A DNA stretch of 64,000 nucleotides from Massilia rubra (GCF_011682065.1 NZ_VUYU01000018.1:62001-126000); one strand, 5' to 3'; positions 17,660 through 26,209 are shown, numbered from the stretch's first letter. Notes: generated by a model not told the origin, from the letters alone. Translations and numbers: made by a program.

Positions 17660-19990
17660 TTAGTATTGGAACGTCAGCATGGCCGCGGCATTGCGGCCGG
17701 GGCGTGTCTGGCGTTCGATGTCGGCCAGCGTGGCGGCGTCACCGCCTGCGGCCAGCGAGCGCGATGTCGCGTAGTCCCAATAGCGCTTGTCGCCCAGGTT
17801 GTAGATGCCAACGTTGAGTTTGACGTTCTTGCCGATGTTCCAGTAGGCGGCCAGGTCGGCCACGGTGGCGCCGGCGATCCGGAAGCGCGCCACGCTGGTG
17901 TCGCCGATGGTGTCCGAGGCCGGCCGCTTGCCGGCGGTTGCCACGGCGCTCAGCGAAACGCCCCAGGCATCGCCCGGCGCATCGTAGGCGAGGGTGGCGC
18001 TGGCCTTGCGCGGCAGGGTGGAGGCCAGTTCGCCTTCCTTGCCGGTGCTGCTGTCGCGCGCCTTGCCGTGCGAGACACCGGCGGCCGCCGCAACGCTGTA
18101 GCCGGCCAGCGCCGGCGTCCACGTACCCAGTTCCGCGCGAAGCGACGCTTCGCCGCCCCAGGTGCGCGCGCTGCCGTTGTTCTCCGGCCGGTACAGGCCG
18201 CGCGTGACGGTCGGGTAGTTCACCGGGTCCGGCGCTTGCGCCACGTAGTCGATGAAGTTCTTGTACTCGGTGCGGAACACCGATGCGCTGACCTGCATAC
18301 CTTTGGCCGGGCTGCTTTTCACGCCTGCCTCGAACGCCTGGCTGGTTTCCTTTTTGAGGTTCGGATTGCCCAGGACCGCGTAGCCGACGCCCGATCCGGT
18401 GTAGCTGAACGAGTCGTAGGTGCCGGTGCGTTCGGCCGCCGTCGGCAGGCGCGCGCCGCGATTGATGCGGGCATACACCGACAGGTCGTCGCGCAAGGCG
18501 ACCGACAGGTTCAGGCTCGGGGTGGCGTAGGCGTCGCTCTCGGTCTTGATCTCGCCGGCCGCCGATGGCACGGCGACCACGTAGCCGCCCAGGTTCTTGG
18601 GCGTGAGCTTGCGGTATTCGGCACGCAGGCCTGGCGTGAGCGTGGCCTTGTAGCCGCCCAGCGCGAAGCCGAATTCGCCGCGCAGGTAGGCGCTCGCCTT
18701 GTCGCTGTCCATGTCGGCCATGCGGTTCTTCATCGTGAACTGGTGCGCACCCGTGGCGACGACGGTGCGGTCTTCCAGCCACGGACGGCGCGTCTCGGTT
18801 TGCTCCCAGGCTGCGCCGTAGGCCAGGCTGAGCGAGTCGCCTAGCTTGACGGTGGCGTCGGCGCCCGCGCCGGCGCTCTTGTTGAAGTAGCCGGTATCGA
18901 TATTGCGCAGGTACGGTTGGTTGCCGGTGATGTAGCGCGCGCGGGTGCGATCAATCACGCTGGCGTCCTGCACATACAGGCGGCTTTCGAGTGTGTCGAA
19001 GAAGCCATTGGTGGCGCCGCTCATGCGGTGCTCCAGGCTGACCCGGGTGCGCTTGGTGTGCGAATCCTGCAGCACGCCGTCCGGATACAGGCCGCCGGTC
19101 TTGTTGACGTAACTGCGCGCGTTATCGCGCTCGTAGCCGTCCAGGGTCAGGCCGATGCGTTGGCCCCGCACTGGCGTCCACTGGAACTTGGCCAGCACCG
19201 CGTTCGAATCCCAGTCGTCCGGATTTTCCGTCACGCTGCCCTTGTTTTCAAGCTCCTTGCCGCTGCGGTGCACGGCCACGGCCAGCGCGTCGAGGGCACC
19301 GATGCGCGCGGCGCCCGTCAGGCTGTGCGAGCGGCTCTTGTTGGCGGCGCTGTATCCGAGCGCATAGGCCAGGTAGCTGCGCTTGTCGTCGCTCAGGTAG
19401 TCGCCCGGCGACTTGGTGACAAAGGCCACGCTGCCGGCCAGGCCCGGCGTGCCGGCCGCCGCCGGACCGGTGCCGGAGCCGATGCGCACTTCGCGGAACA
19501 TGGCCGGGTCAAAATAGTCACGGCCGATGCCGAAGGTGTTCATGGCGGTGCCGTCCGGCTTGGGCGCGGCGTCGGGCAGGGCGATGCCGTCGATATCGAG
19601 GCTGACCCGATTGCCTTCGACGCCGCGGATATTGAAGCCGGTGTTGCCCGCGCCATCCCACACGCTGCCGCTGCCGCTGAAGGCGGCCGGCACCGACACC
19701 AGCGGCTCGTAGCGCGCGATGGCGCTCATGTCGCCGGCGTTGCGGCGCGCCAGTTCCTCGGCGCTGATGACGGTCACGCTGCCTTGCAGCGCATCGGGCG
19801 CTTTCTCGCGCAAGGGCGTGACGACGATGCCGGACAATTGCTGCGGCTCGCGCGGGCCTTGCGCATGCGCCGCGCCGGCGCCCAGCACTGCCAGCATGGC
19901 CGCGTTGAGGGTGGTGTGGACAAGGCGGCGCGATGGTGCGGCAGGCCGGCGCGCAATCGCGCGTGCCGGCAACGGGGTCGAAGTGATCAT
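17660..19990 (-). CDS. hmuR: TonB-dependent haem/haemoglobin-type outer-membrane receptor
   Basis: The 776-residue protein has a long N-terminal export signal ending near AHAQ, a TonB box-like stretch (SGIVVTPLRE), a plug domain with NIRGVEGNRVSLDIDGI, and a C-terminal beta barrel ending in F-Q-Y. The NPNL box is present (GNPNLKKETSQAFEAG), which with the adjoining hmuS-like gene assigns it to the haem/haemoglobin/transferrin receptor group. The FRAP box is degenerate (ARLPTAAERTG) and I see no histidine between it and NPNL, where several haem receptors have one. A Fur box lies 90 bases upstream. Confidence 0.9.
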   Translation of the reverse strand: MITSTPLPARAIARRPAAPSRRLVHTTLNAAMLAVLGAGAAHAQGPREPQQLSGIVVTPLREKAPDALQGSVTVISAEELARRNAGDMSAIARYEPLVSVPAAFSGSGSVWDGAGNTGFNIRGVEGNRVSLDIDGIALPDAAPKPDGTAMNTFGIGRDYFDPAMFREVRIGSGTGPAAAGTPGLAGSVAFVTKSPGDYLSDDKRSYLAYALGYSAANKSRSHSLTGAARIGALDALAVAVHRSGKELENKGSVTENPDDWDSNAVLAKFQWTPVRGQRIGLTLDGYERDNARSYVNKTGGLYPDGVLQDSHTKRTRVSLEHRMSGATNGFFDTLESRLYVQDASVIDRTRARYITGNQPYLRNIDTGYFNKSAGAGADATVKLGDSLSLAYGAAWEQTETRRPWLEDRTVVATGAHQFTMKNRMADMDSDKASAYLRGEFGFALGGYKATLTPGLRAEYRKLTPKNLGGYVVAVPSAAGEIKTESDAYATPSLNLSVALRDDLSVYARINRGARLPTAAERTGTYDSFSYTGSGVGYAVLGNPNLKKETSQAFEAGVKSSPAKGMQVSASVFRTEYKNFIDYVAQAPDPVNYPTVTRGLYRPENNGSARTWGGEASLRAELGTWTPALAGYSVAAAAGVSHGKARDSSTGKEGELASTLPRKASATLAYDAPGDAWGVSLSAVATAGKRPASDTIGDTSVARFRIAGATVADLAAYWNIGKNVKLNVGIYNLGDKRYWDYATSRSLAAGGDAATLADIERQTRPGRNAAAMLTFQY

Positions 19991-20079
19991 GGTGGTCCAG
20001 GTCGGAGAGTGTCAGGCTGGCTCTCGGACCTGGCGACGCGATGGCGTCGGGCAGGGACACTTGCTGGCGGGTGTCAGAT

Positions 20080-20098
20080 GATAACAAGAATCATTATC
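20080..20098 (-). promoter_or_regulatory. Fur box upstream of the haem uptake operon
   Basis: The 19 bases GATAACAAGAATCATTATC match the classical Fur consensus at 16 of 19 positions and lie about 90 bases upstream of the TonB receptor start. Iron-dependent repression of the receptor and HemS-like gene is the natural reading. Confidence 0.85.
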
Positions 20099-20137
20099 AT
20101 TTGCAATGCGCCCCGCCTCACAGGTTTGACAGGTGGC

Positions 20138-21691
20138 TTACTTGCGGTTCCAGACGTCCATCATGTCCTGGCTGCCCTGCAGGCGGATGCCGTTATCGGA
20201 CAAGATACTTTCGGTCGCATCGACCATCTCCTTGCGTCGCACCACCATGGTCTCGCCGCCGCGCTGGTCGAAATGGATCACGATCAGGTCGTCCTTCGAG
20301 TCGCGCAGCAGCTGCACCATGTGGGCCAGGCTGCGTACCGGGACCTTGTTGACCGAGTAGATCACCGAGCCGAAACGGTTGGAGTAGCCGCTTACCGATT
20401 TATGCGGGAAGAAGGGCGAGCTGACCACCACCAGTTCCTGGCGCTCCGGCGTCGGCGCATCGCCCCGGCGCGTCACCAGCGGGCTGGCGATGTAGCTGGC
20501 CGCCGCCATGACGTTGACGCTGGAGCTGAGGAAGGCCAGGAAGTCGGTACTGGCGCGCGAGAACACGATCGGGCCGTAGATGAAGTACGACGGATAGCCG
20601 TTGTTCAGGTCCGGAATGAGCAGCTTGCGCCCGCCCACCGCCGGCACCTTGACGTTCATGCTCTTGCCGGCGCGGACAATCGTCAGCGGCACCGCGCCAT
20701 CCTTGGTCACCTGCTGCACGCGGTACTGGAAGCGCACGCGCAGGTTGGCGCCCAGCTTGACCATGCCCTGGTTGTCGATGGGCGAGTCGCCGATGTGGGT
20801 GATGACGTCCCATTCCTTGAGCGGATAGGCCGCGTCGTTCTGGTTGGGGCGCTGCACCACGGCGCCGGCGACGTCTTTATCGAGCTTGAGGAATTCGCGC
20901 AGGACCGGGTTTTCCAGCGTCTGCACTTCGTCGGTCAGCGAGGGCTTGCCGTCGTATTTGCCGTCGGCGACATCGCGCAGGAACAGGTCCACTTCTTCGT
21001 TCGGGATGATGTAGCCGATGTTCTGGGTGTTGGCGGCGCCGCCGAAGGCCAGCCCCACCATCTTGTCGTTGGCGATCGCCGGGCCGCCGCTGTTACCAGG
21101 GTTGATGGCGGCGTCGATCTGGATGCGCAGGCCGGTGGTGCCCATGCTGTAGTTGGCAAATTCGATGCGCGAGACGATGCCCTTGGTGATCGACAGCGAG
21201 GTGCCGCCGGTCGGGTAGCCGTACGCGAAGACCTGGTCGCGCACATCCGGCAGCACGCTCGCGCGCGCGACCGGCGCATGGGTGTCGAAAAACGATTCGT
21301 CGTCGAGCTTGAGGATGGCCAGGTCGATCCCGCGCGCGACCGCCACTACCGTGGCCGAGACCTTGCCGCCGGCCTGGCTGGCCTGCACCTGGACCTGGCT
21401 GGCGTAGCCGACCACGTGGGCGTTGGTGAGGATGCGCTTGCCGTCGATGACCACGCCGGAGCCGGTCACCTCCAGCGGCGAGGCCTTGGTCCATGGCTTG
21501 TACGGGTCCGGGCGGCGCAAAGAGGCGAACACCTTGACCACCGAATTTTCGAGGTTGGCGGGAATGGCGGCCACCGGTGCGGCCGGTGTCGAGCCACTCG
21601 TGACGTCCTGAGCTGCCTGGGCCAGTGAAGCATGGGCCAGCAGGCTTGCCGCGGCAAGGGCGACGGCGACGGCGATACGCGATATGTTCAT
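20138..21691 (-). CDS. exported HtrA/Deg-like trypsin-type serine protease with PDZ domain
   Basis: A signal peptide (MNISRIAVAVALAAASLLAHA) precedes an S1C-type protease domain. The triad is visible: H92 in LTNAHVV, D123 in GIDLAIL and S201 in NPGNSGGP. After it come a PDZ-like region (about 280-350) and a long C-terminal region with a second degenerate PDZ-like segment (about 430-517). The 517-residue length and the C-terminal organisation recall plant Deg9-like and related bacterial proteases more than DegP. It probably acts in periplasmic protein quality control. It is transcribed toward the haem operon, but the Fur box lies between them. Confidence 0.88.
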   Translation of the reverse strand: MNISRIAVAVALAAASLLAHASLAQAAQDVTSGSTPAAPVAAIPANLENSVVKVFASLRRPDPYKPWTKASPLEVTGSGVVIDGKRILTNAHVVGYASQVQVQASQAGGKVSATVVAVARGIDLAILKLDDESFFDTHAPVARASVLPDVRDQVFAYGYPTGGTSLSITKGIVSRIEFANYSMGTTGLRIQIDAAINPGNSGGPAIANDKMVGLAFGGAANTQNIGYIIPNEEVDLFLRDVADGKYDGKPSLTDEVQTLENPVLREFLKLDKDVAGAVVQRPNQNDAAYPLKEWDVITHIGDSPIDNQGMVKLGANLRVRFQYRVQQVTKDGAVPLTIVRAGKSMNVKVPAVGGRKLLIPDLNNGYPSYFIYGPIVFSRASTDFLAFLSSSVNVMAAASYIASPLVTRRGDAPTPERQELVVVSSPFFPHKSVSGYSNRFGSVIYSVNKVPVRSLAHMVQLLRDSKDDLIVIHFDQRGGETMVVRRKEMVDATESILSDNGIRLQGSQDMMDVWNRK

Positions 21692-21767
21692 TGGGTAATT
21701 TCTGGTTGGGAGAAGGGCGGCGAGCGTTAATCATACACGCGCGCGGCGCGCCATTCCAGCGGCCCTG

Positions 21768-21855
21768 CGTCGCTCCCGCGCAGGCGGGAGCCCAAGTTAT
21801 CGGCGTTTGCGGAGACGCATGAAGTACTTGGGCTCCCGCCTTCGCGGGAGAGACG
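21768..21855. repeat. inverted pair of REP-like palindromes (copy 1)
   Basis: Two 30-base units, 21768-21797 and 21826-21855, are reverse complements at 28 of 30 positions. Each contains its own stem of the form CCCGCG-CAGG/AAGG-CGGGAG. The right unit ends three bases before the methyltransferase stop codon, so it may act as its terminator. The same family occurs at 26043-26137. Confidence 0.85.
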
Positions 21856-21857
21856 AA

Positions 21858-22655
21858 TCACTGTTTCACGAACTTGAGCGTCATGCGGTCGCTTTCGCCG
21901 ATTGCCATGTACTTCTCGCGGTCGACATCTTTATTGGCCAGCACTGGCGGCAGTGCCCACACGCCCTTGTTGTGGTCAGCCTTGTCCTTGGGATTGGCGT
22001 TCACTTCCGACTTGGCGGCCAGCTTGAAGCCGGCGCTTTCGGCGATCTTGATCACGTACGCTTCCTGTACGTAGCCGCTGTCCGGGTTTGGCGCCTTGCC
22101 GGCCGGCGCGCGGTGTTCCACCACGCCGAACACGCCGCCCGGTTTCAGGCTCTCGTGGACCTTCTTGAAGATCTCCTTGACCTTGTCGTCGCCGTTGCCG
22201 GTCCAGTTATGGATGTTGCGGAAGGTGACCACCAGGTCGGCCGTACCCGGCTTGGCGAAGTCGTACGTGGTCGGCACTTCGAACACGCCGCGCTGCACCT
22301 TGTCGAACATGGCCGGTTTCGATTCGAGCTTCTTGGTCAGGTTGGCGGCGTATTTGCGCGCGCCTTCCTTGGCCGACGTGGGCGACTCGCCGGCGGCGAT
22401 CAGCTTGCCCTTCTCGCGCAGGTAGGGCGCCAGGATTTCGGTGTACCAGCCGCCGCCCGGCGACAGCTCGACCACGGTCATGGTCGGCTTGATGCCGAAG
22501 AAGGTCAGCGTTTCGTAAGGATGGCGGGCGCTGTCGCGCGCGGCGTTGGCAGGGGTGCGCTCGGTGTTGGCGATAGCTGCCTTGAGTGCGTCGTCGGCGT
22601 GGGCTGCGCCGGCCATGCCTGCGGCCAGCATCGCGGCCAGGATCAATCGTTTCAT
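21858..22655 (-). CDS. exported class I SAM-dependent methyltransferase-like protein
   Basis: The ATG at 22655 with GGAG eight bases upstream starts a 265-residue protein with a signal peptide (MKRLILAAMLAAGMAGAAHA); the longer frame to 22847 has no supporting start. Motif I of the Rossmann methyltransferases is VVELSPGGGWYTEIL, and the later DLVVTFRNIHNW and LKPGGVFGVVEH match motifs II-III. It resembles the COG4798 group of predicted methyltransferases. A signal peptide on a SAM enzyme is puzzling because SAM is not expected in the periplasm, so the activity is uncertain. It is divergent from the TldD/TldE cluster; a TTGACC and GATCAT pair 17 bases apart could be its promoter. Confidence 0.8.
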   Translation of the reverse strand: MKRLILAAMLAAGMAGAAHADDALKAAIANTERTPANAARDSARHPYETLTFFGIKPTMTVVELSPGGGWYTEILAPYLREKGKLIAAGESPTSAKEGARKYAANLTKKLESKPAMFDKVQRGVFEVPTTYDFAKPGTADLVVTFRNIHNWTGNGDDKVKEIFKKVHESLKPGGVFGVVEHRAPAGKAPNPDSGYVQEAYVIKIAESAGFKLAAKSEVNANPKDKADHNKGVWALPPVLANKDVDREKYMAIGESDRMTLKFVKQ

Positions 22656-22764
22656 GTTGTCGTCTCCGATATCGGTGAGTACTGCGGGGGCGATGCAATA
22701 TCGCCAACTAGCGCGATGATCGAGTATGCACGCTTGAAGGTCAAGCCGAATTTCATATGTACAT

Positions 22765-22811
22765 ACTGTCCGCCAGAGCGAGCGGACAGTGCTCCGGACA
22801 GTGCGGACAGC
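22765..22811 (+). promoter_or_regulatory. upstream activator block for the TldD/TldE cluster
   Basis: The block reads ACTGTCCG, 20 bases, TCCGGACAG, T, GCGGACAGC. It also holds a perfect 9-bp dyad (ACTGTCCGC 22765-22773, GCGGACAGT 22782-22790), and GTCCGCCGGAC follows at 22812-22822. It matches 48819-48865 in content and internal spacing. Relative to the sigma-54 promoter it covers about -117 to -71, where enhancer-binding proteins usually sit. Confidence 0.8.
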
Positions 22812-22855
22812 GTCCGCCGGACACTCGCGGAATCGCGAATCAAGCACTTAGGAAA

Positions 22856-22870
22856 TGGCATAAGTTTTGC
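22856..22870 (+). promoter_or_regulatory. sigma-54 (-24/-12) promoter of the TldD/TldE-MoxR cluster
   Basis: TGGCATAAGTTTTGC has the invariant GG and GC separated by exactly 10 bases and the TTGC of the -12 element. Predicted transcription start is near 22882. It directs transcription toward tldD at 23018. Confidence 0.8.
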
Positions 22871-23017
22871 GTATTCTTTTCGCCATTTTGCTGGTAAGGT
22901 TCCTGTTGATTTTTTGGTTCAGGCCAGCGATCGGCATGGCCCGGGTGAGCAGAAAAACAAAGAGCGCTCGCGCAGTGCGGCGGGACGCTCCCTTCGTGGT
23001 GATTGTCAGGAGATACT

Positions 23018-24655
23018 ATGGAACGACGTGCTTTTCTCAATATCAGCGGGCTCGCACTGGGCACGATGCTGGTGCCGGTGTTCGGCAACGCCATCGCCGC
23101 TGAAGAATTACTCAATCCCCTTGCAGCAAAGTTCAAGAAGACCCTGGCCGACACGGCCCTCAGCGCCGCCACCGGCGCCGGCGCCAGCTACTGCGACGTG
23201 CGCATCGGCCGCTACCTGAACCAGTTCATCACCACGCGCGACCTGAACGTCGAAAGCGTGACCAATACCGAATCGGCAGGCGTCGGCGTGCGGGTCATCT
23301 GCAACGGCGCCTACGGCTTTGCCGCCACTTCCGACATGTCGCCCGACGCGGTGGCCGGCGCCGCGCGCCAGGCGGTCGCCATCGCCAAGGCCAACGCCAA
23401 ACTCCAATCCGAACCGGTGCGCCTTGCGAGCGTCAAGGGCGTGGGCGAAGTGGCCTGGGCCACCCCGATCAAGAAGGACTGGCGCACGGTCCCCATCAAG
23501 GAAAAAGCCGAGCTGCTGATCGCCGCCAACAAGGCCGGCATGGACGGCGGCGCGAGTTTCATGCAGTCGCTGATGTTCCAGGTGAACCAGCAAAAATACT
23601 TCGCCTCCACCGACGGCTCCTACATCGACCAGGACGTGCACCGCATGTGGATGCCGGTGTTCGCCACCGCCGTCGACAAGGCCAGCAACAAGTTCCGCTC
23701 GCGCCAGGGCTTGTCCACGCCGGTCGGCATGGGCTACGAATACCTCGATGCGCGTTCCGAGGACAAGATCAAGGCCGCCGGGGGCGTGTGCACCCTGTAC
23801 AAGAATTCCTACGACCTGATTGAAGACGCGCGCGCCTGCGGGCGCCAGGCCAAGGAAAAGCTGACCGCCAAGTCGGTCGCGCCGGGCAAATACGACCTGG
23901 TGCTCTCGCCCGAGCACCTGTGGCTGACGATCCACGAATCGGTGGGCCACCCGACCGAACTCGATCGGGTGCTGGGTTACGAGGCCAATTTCGCCGGTAC
24001 CAGCTTCGCCACGCTCGACAAGTGGGAAACCAGGAAATTCAAGTACGGCTCCGAGCGCGTGAACATCGTCGCCGACAAGACCGCGCCAGGCTCGCTGGGC
24101 GCGGTCGGCTACGACGACGAAGGCGTGCCGGGCAAGCGCTGGGACATCATCAAGGACGGCATCCTGGTCAACTACCAGGCCACGCGCGACCAGGCCCACA
24201 TCATCGGCGAAAAAGAATCGCACGGCTGCTCGTACGCCGACAGCTGGAGCAGCGTGCAGTTCCAGCGCATGCCCAACATCTCGCTGCAAGCCGGCAAAGC
24301 CAAGCTCACGCCGGACCAGATGGTCAAGGATGTCAAGAAGGGCATCTACATCGTCGGCGCGGGTTCGTTCTCGATCGACCAGCAGCGCTACAACTTCCAG
24401 TTCGGCGGCCAGCTGTTCTACGAAATCAACAACGGCAAGATCGGTGCGCCACTGGAGGACGTGGCCTACCAGTCGAACACCCAGGAATTCTGGAACGCCT
24501 GCGGCGCCATCTGCGACGAGAGCGACTGGCGCATGGGCGGCTCCTTTTTCGACGGCAAAGGCCAGCCGAGCCAGGTCAGCACGGTGTCGCACGGCTCGAG
24601 CACGGCGCGCTTCAATGGCATCAACGTCATCAACACCGCACGCAAGATCGGCTAA
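23018..24655 (+). CDS. tldD: TldD-like metalloprotease with Tat signal (copy 1)
   Basis: ATG 23018 (AGGAG upstream) starts a 545-residue TldD/PmbA-family protein. The N-terminus MERRAFLN plus a hydrophobic stretch and AIAAEE is a twin-arginine signal, which ordinary TldD lacks. The metalloprotease motif HESVGH is at 306-311. TldD forms a heterodimer with TldE and cleaves unstructured peptides; it is known for maturing microcin B17 and degrading CcdA. The C-terminal SFFDGKGQP (D512) appears to sit where typical TldD has its zinc-binding Cys. It is the first gene of a ten-gene cluster with a sigma-54 promoter. The second copy at 26210 is colinear along its whole length. Confidence 0.92.
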   Translation: MERRAFLNISGLALGTMLVPVFGNAIAAEELLNPLAAKFKKTLADTALSAATGAGASYCDVRIGRYLNQFITTRDLNVESVTNTESAGVGVRVICNGAYGFAATSDMSPDAVAGAARQAVAIAKANAKLQSEPVRLASVKGVGEVAWATPIKKDWRTVPIKEKAELLIAANKAGMDGGASFMQSLMFQVNQQKYFASTDGSYIDQDVHRMWMPVFATAVDKASNKFRSRQGLSTPVGMGYEYLDARSEDKIKAAGGVCTLYKNSYDLIEDARACGRQAKEKLTAKSVAPGKYDLVLSPEHLWLTIHESVGHPTELDRVLGYEANFAGTSFATLDKWETRKFKYGSERVNIVADKTAPGSLGAVGYDDEGVPGKRWDIIKDGILVNYQATRDQAHIIGEKESHGCSYADSWSSVQFQRMPNISLQAGKAKLTPDQMVKDVKKGIYIVGAGSFSIDQQRYNFQFGGQLFYEINNGKIGAPLEDVAYQSNTQEFWNACGAICDESDWRMGGSFFDGKGQPSQVSTVSHGSSTARFNGINVINTARKIG

Positions 24656-24670
24656 GCCAGGGGACCGCAC

Positions 24671-26008
24671 ATGAAAATGTTGACTCAAGAAGAAAGCAAG
24701 CGTATCGCCGAGCGTGTGATGGCTTTGTCCAAGGCCGACGAATGCACCGTCCGCGTCTCGGGCGGGCGCACCGGTAACATCCGCTACGCGCGCAATAACG
24801 TCTCCACGGCCGGCTTGGTGGACAACGCCGAGCTGGTGGTGCAGGTCGCCTTCGGCAAGCGCCAGGGCACCGCCAGTATCAACGAATTCGACGACAAGTC
24901 GCTCGAAAAAGCCGTGCGCCGCGCCGAGGACCTGGCGCGCCTGGCGCCGGAAAACCCGGAGTTCATGCCGGCCGTCGGCAAGCAGGCGTTCAAGGCGTCC
25001 GAGACATTCAGCCGCGCCAGCGCCGCCATCGACCCGGAGTTTCGCGCACAGACGGCGGCCTACAGCATCGAGGCGAGCCGCAAGAACAAGCTGGTATGCG
25101 CGGGCTTTTTCACCGACAGCCATGCGTTCCAGACCATCGTCAATTCGAACGGCGTGTTCGGCCACCAGGAAGAAACCAACGTCGACTTCACCTGCACCGT
25201 GCGCACCGAAGACGGGCGCGGGTCGGGTTGGGTAAAACGCTCGGCCACCGACGTGGCGCGCTTCGATGCGCGCGAAGCGTCCGACGTGGCGATCGAAAAG
25301 GCCCTGCGCTCGGTCGACGCCAGGGCGCTCGAGCCGGGCCGCTACACGGTGATTTTGGAACCTGCCGCCACGTCGGACCTGATCGGCTTCATGCTCGGTG
25401 GATTCGACGCGCGCCAGGCCGACGAGGGCCGCAGCTTTTTGTCGAAGAAGGGCGGCGGTACGCGCCTGGGCGACAAGCTGTTCGACGCGCAGGTCAATAT
25501 CTGGTCCGACCCGTGGGACAAGGACGTGCCGGTACTGCCATGGGATGTGAACACCATGCTGGCGCGCGAGCGCATGAACCTGATCAAGGACGGCAAGGTG
25601 TCGGCGCTCGACTATTCGCTGTTCTGGGCCAAGAAGAAAGGCGTGCGCGCCATTGGCGCGCCGGGGAATATGATCATGGGCGGGACCGACAAATCGACGG
25701 CGGAACTGATCGCCAGTACCAAGAAGGGCGTGCTGGTCACGCGCACCTGGTACATCCGCGAGGTGGACCCGCAGTCGGTACTGCTGACCGGCCTGACGCG
25801 CGACGGTACCTTCTATATCGAGAACGGCAAGATCAAGCATCCGATCAAGAACTTCCGGTTTAACGAAAGCCCGGTGACGATGTTGAACAATATCGAGGCG
25901 ATCGGCAAGCCGCAGGTGATCGCGGGCGACGAGGTGCCGTATTCGATGCTCATTCCGCCGATGAAGGTCAGGGATTTTAACTTTACGTCTTTGTCGGACG
26001 CGGTGTAA
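24671..26008 (+). CDS. tldE: TldE/PmbA-like partner subunit (copy 1)
   Basis: A 445-residue member of the TldE (PmbA) side of the family. It has the family fold but no HExxxH motif, as expected for the non-catalytic subunit that completes the TldD active-site cavity. It starts 15 bases after tldD and must be co-transcribed. There is no signal peptide (MKMLTQEESKRIAERV is soluble and charged), in contrast to its Tat-bearing partner. Export as a folded complex with TldD is therefore possible. A near-duplicate follows at 27862. Confidence 0.9.
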   Translation: MKMLTQEESKRIAERVMALSKADECTVRVSGGRTGNIRYARNNVSTAGLVDNAELVVQVAFGKRQGTASINEFDDKSLEKAVRRAEDLARLAPENPEFMPAVGKQAFKASETFSRASAAIDPEFRAQTAAYSIEASRKNKLVCAGFFTDSHAFQTIVNSNGVFGHQEETNVDFTCTVRTEDGRGSGWVKRSATDVARFDAREASDVAIEKALRSVDARALEPGRYTVILEPAATSDLIGFMLGGFDARQADEGRSFLSKKGGGTRLGDKLFDAQVNIWSDPWDKDVPVLPWDVNTMLARERMNLIKDGKVSALDYSLFWAKKKGVRAIGAPGNMIMGGTDKSTAELIASTKKGVLVTRTWYIREVDPQSVLLTGLTRDGTFYIENGKIKHPIKNFRFNESPVTMLNNIEAIGKPQVIAGDEVPYSMLIPPMKVRDFNFTSLSDAV

Positions 26009-26042
26009 ATACGGACTTCATTGTTTCGGCCACCGGCCAACA

Positions 26043-26137
26043 AACCGTCGTTCCCGCGCAGGCGGGAACCCAATTTCGTGCCATAGCCACAGGACGTTCA
26101 ACAAAATTAGATTCCCGCCTTCGCGGGAAAGACGGTT
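26043..26137. repeat. inverted pair of REP-like palindromes (copy 2)
   Basis: Units 26043-26074 and 26106-26137 are reverse complements at 28 of 32 positions, with the same CCCGCG-CAGG/AAGG-CGGGAA core as the pair at 21768-21855. They lie between tldE copy 1 and tldD copy 2, at the junction of the duplicated modules. A further imperfect dyad (GTGTAGCGG 26142-26150, CCGTTACAC 26169-26177) follows. Confidence 0.85.
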
Positions 26138-26209
26138 CTAAGTGTAGCGGCCCAAACGACCGAATCGACCGTTACACGTAATACCTATTCGTACTAGCAG
26201 GAGCAAACA

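Larger units (their letters stand above)
22656..23017. other. 362-base divergent regulatory region
   Basis: It separates the minus-strand methyltransferase from the plus-strand tldD cluster. It contains a cluster of CGGACAG/CTGTCCG half-sites (22765-22824), a sigma-54 promoter (22856-22870) and a predicted untranslated leader of about 136 bases before tldD, in which I find no convincing small gene or terminator. Confidence 0.75.

Noticed and set aside
18917-21628. A 903-codon plus-strand frame across the haem receptor and HtrA-like protease
   Set aside because: It spans two unrelated genes and their Fur-regulated gap, and its composition is that of an antisense shadow.
22867-23103. A 78-codon frame in the tldD leader with a hydrophobic start, considered as a peptide precursor
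   Set aside because: It begins at a TTG upstream of the predicted transcription start, has no ribosome site and overlaps tldD in another frame.
23108-25840. A 910-codon minus-strand frame across tldD and tldE copy 1
   Set aside because: Antisense shadow; similar shadows recur opposite copy 2, which simply reflects the duplicated sense genes.
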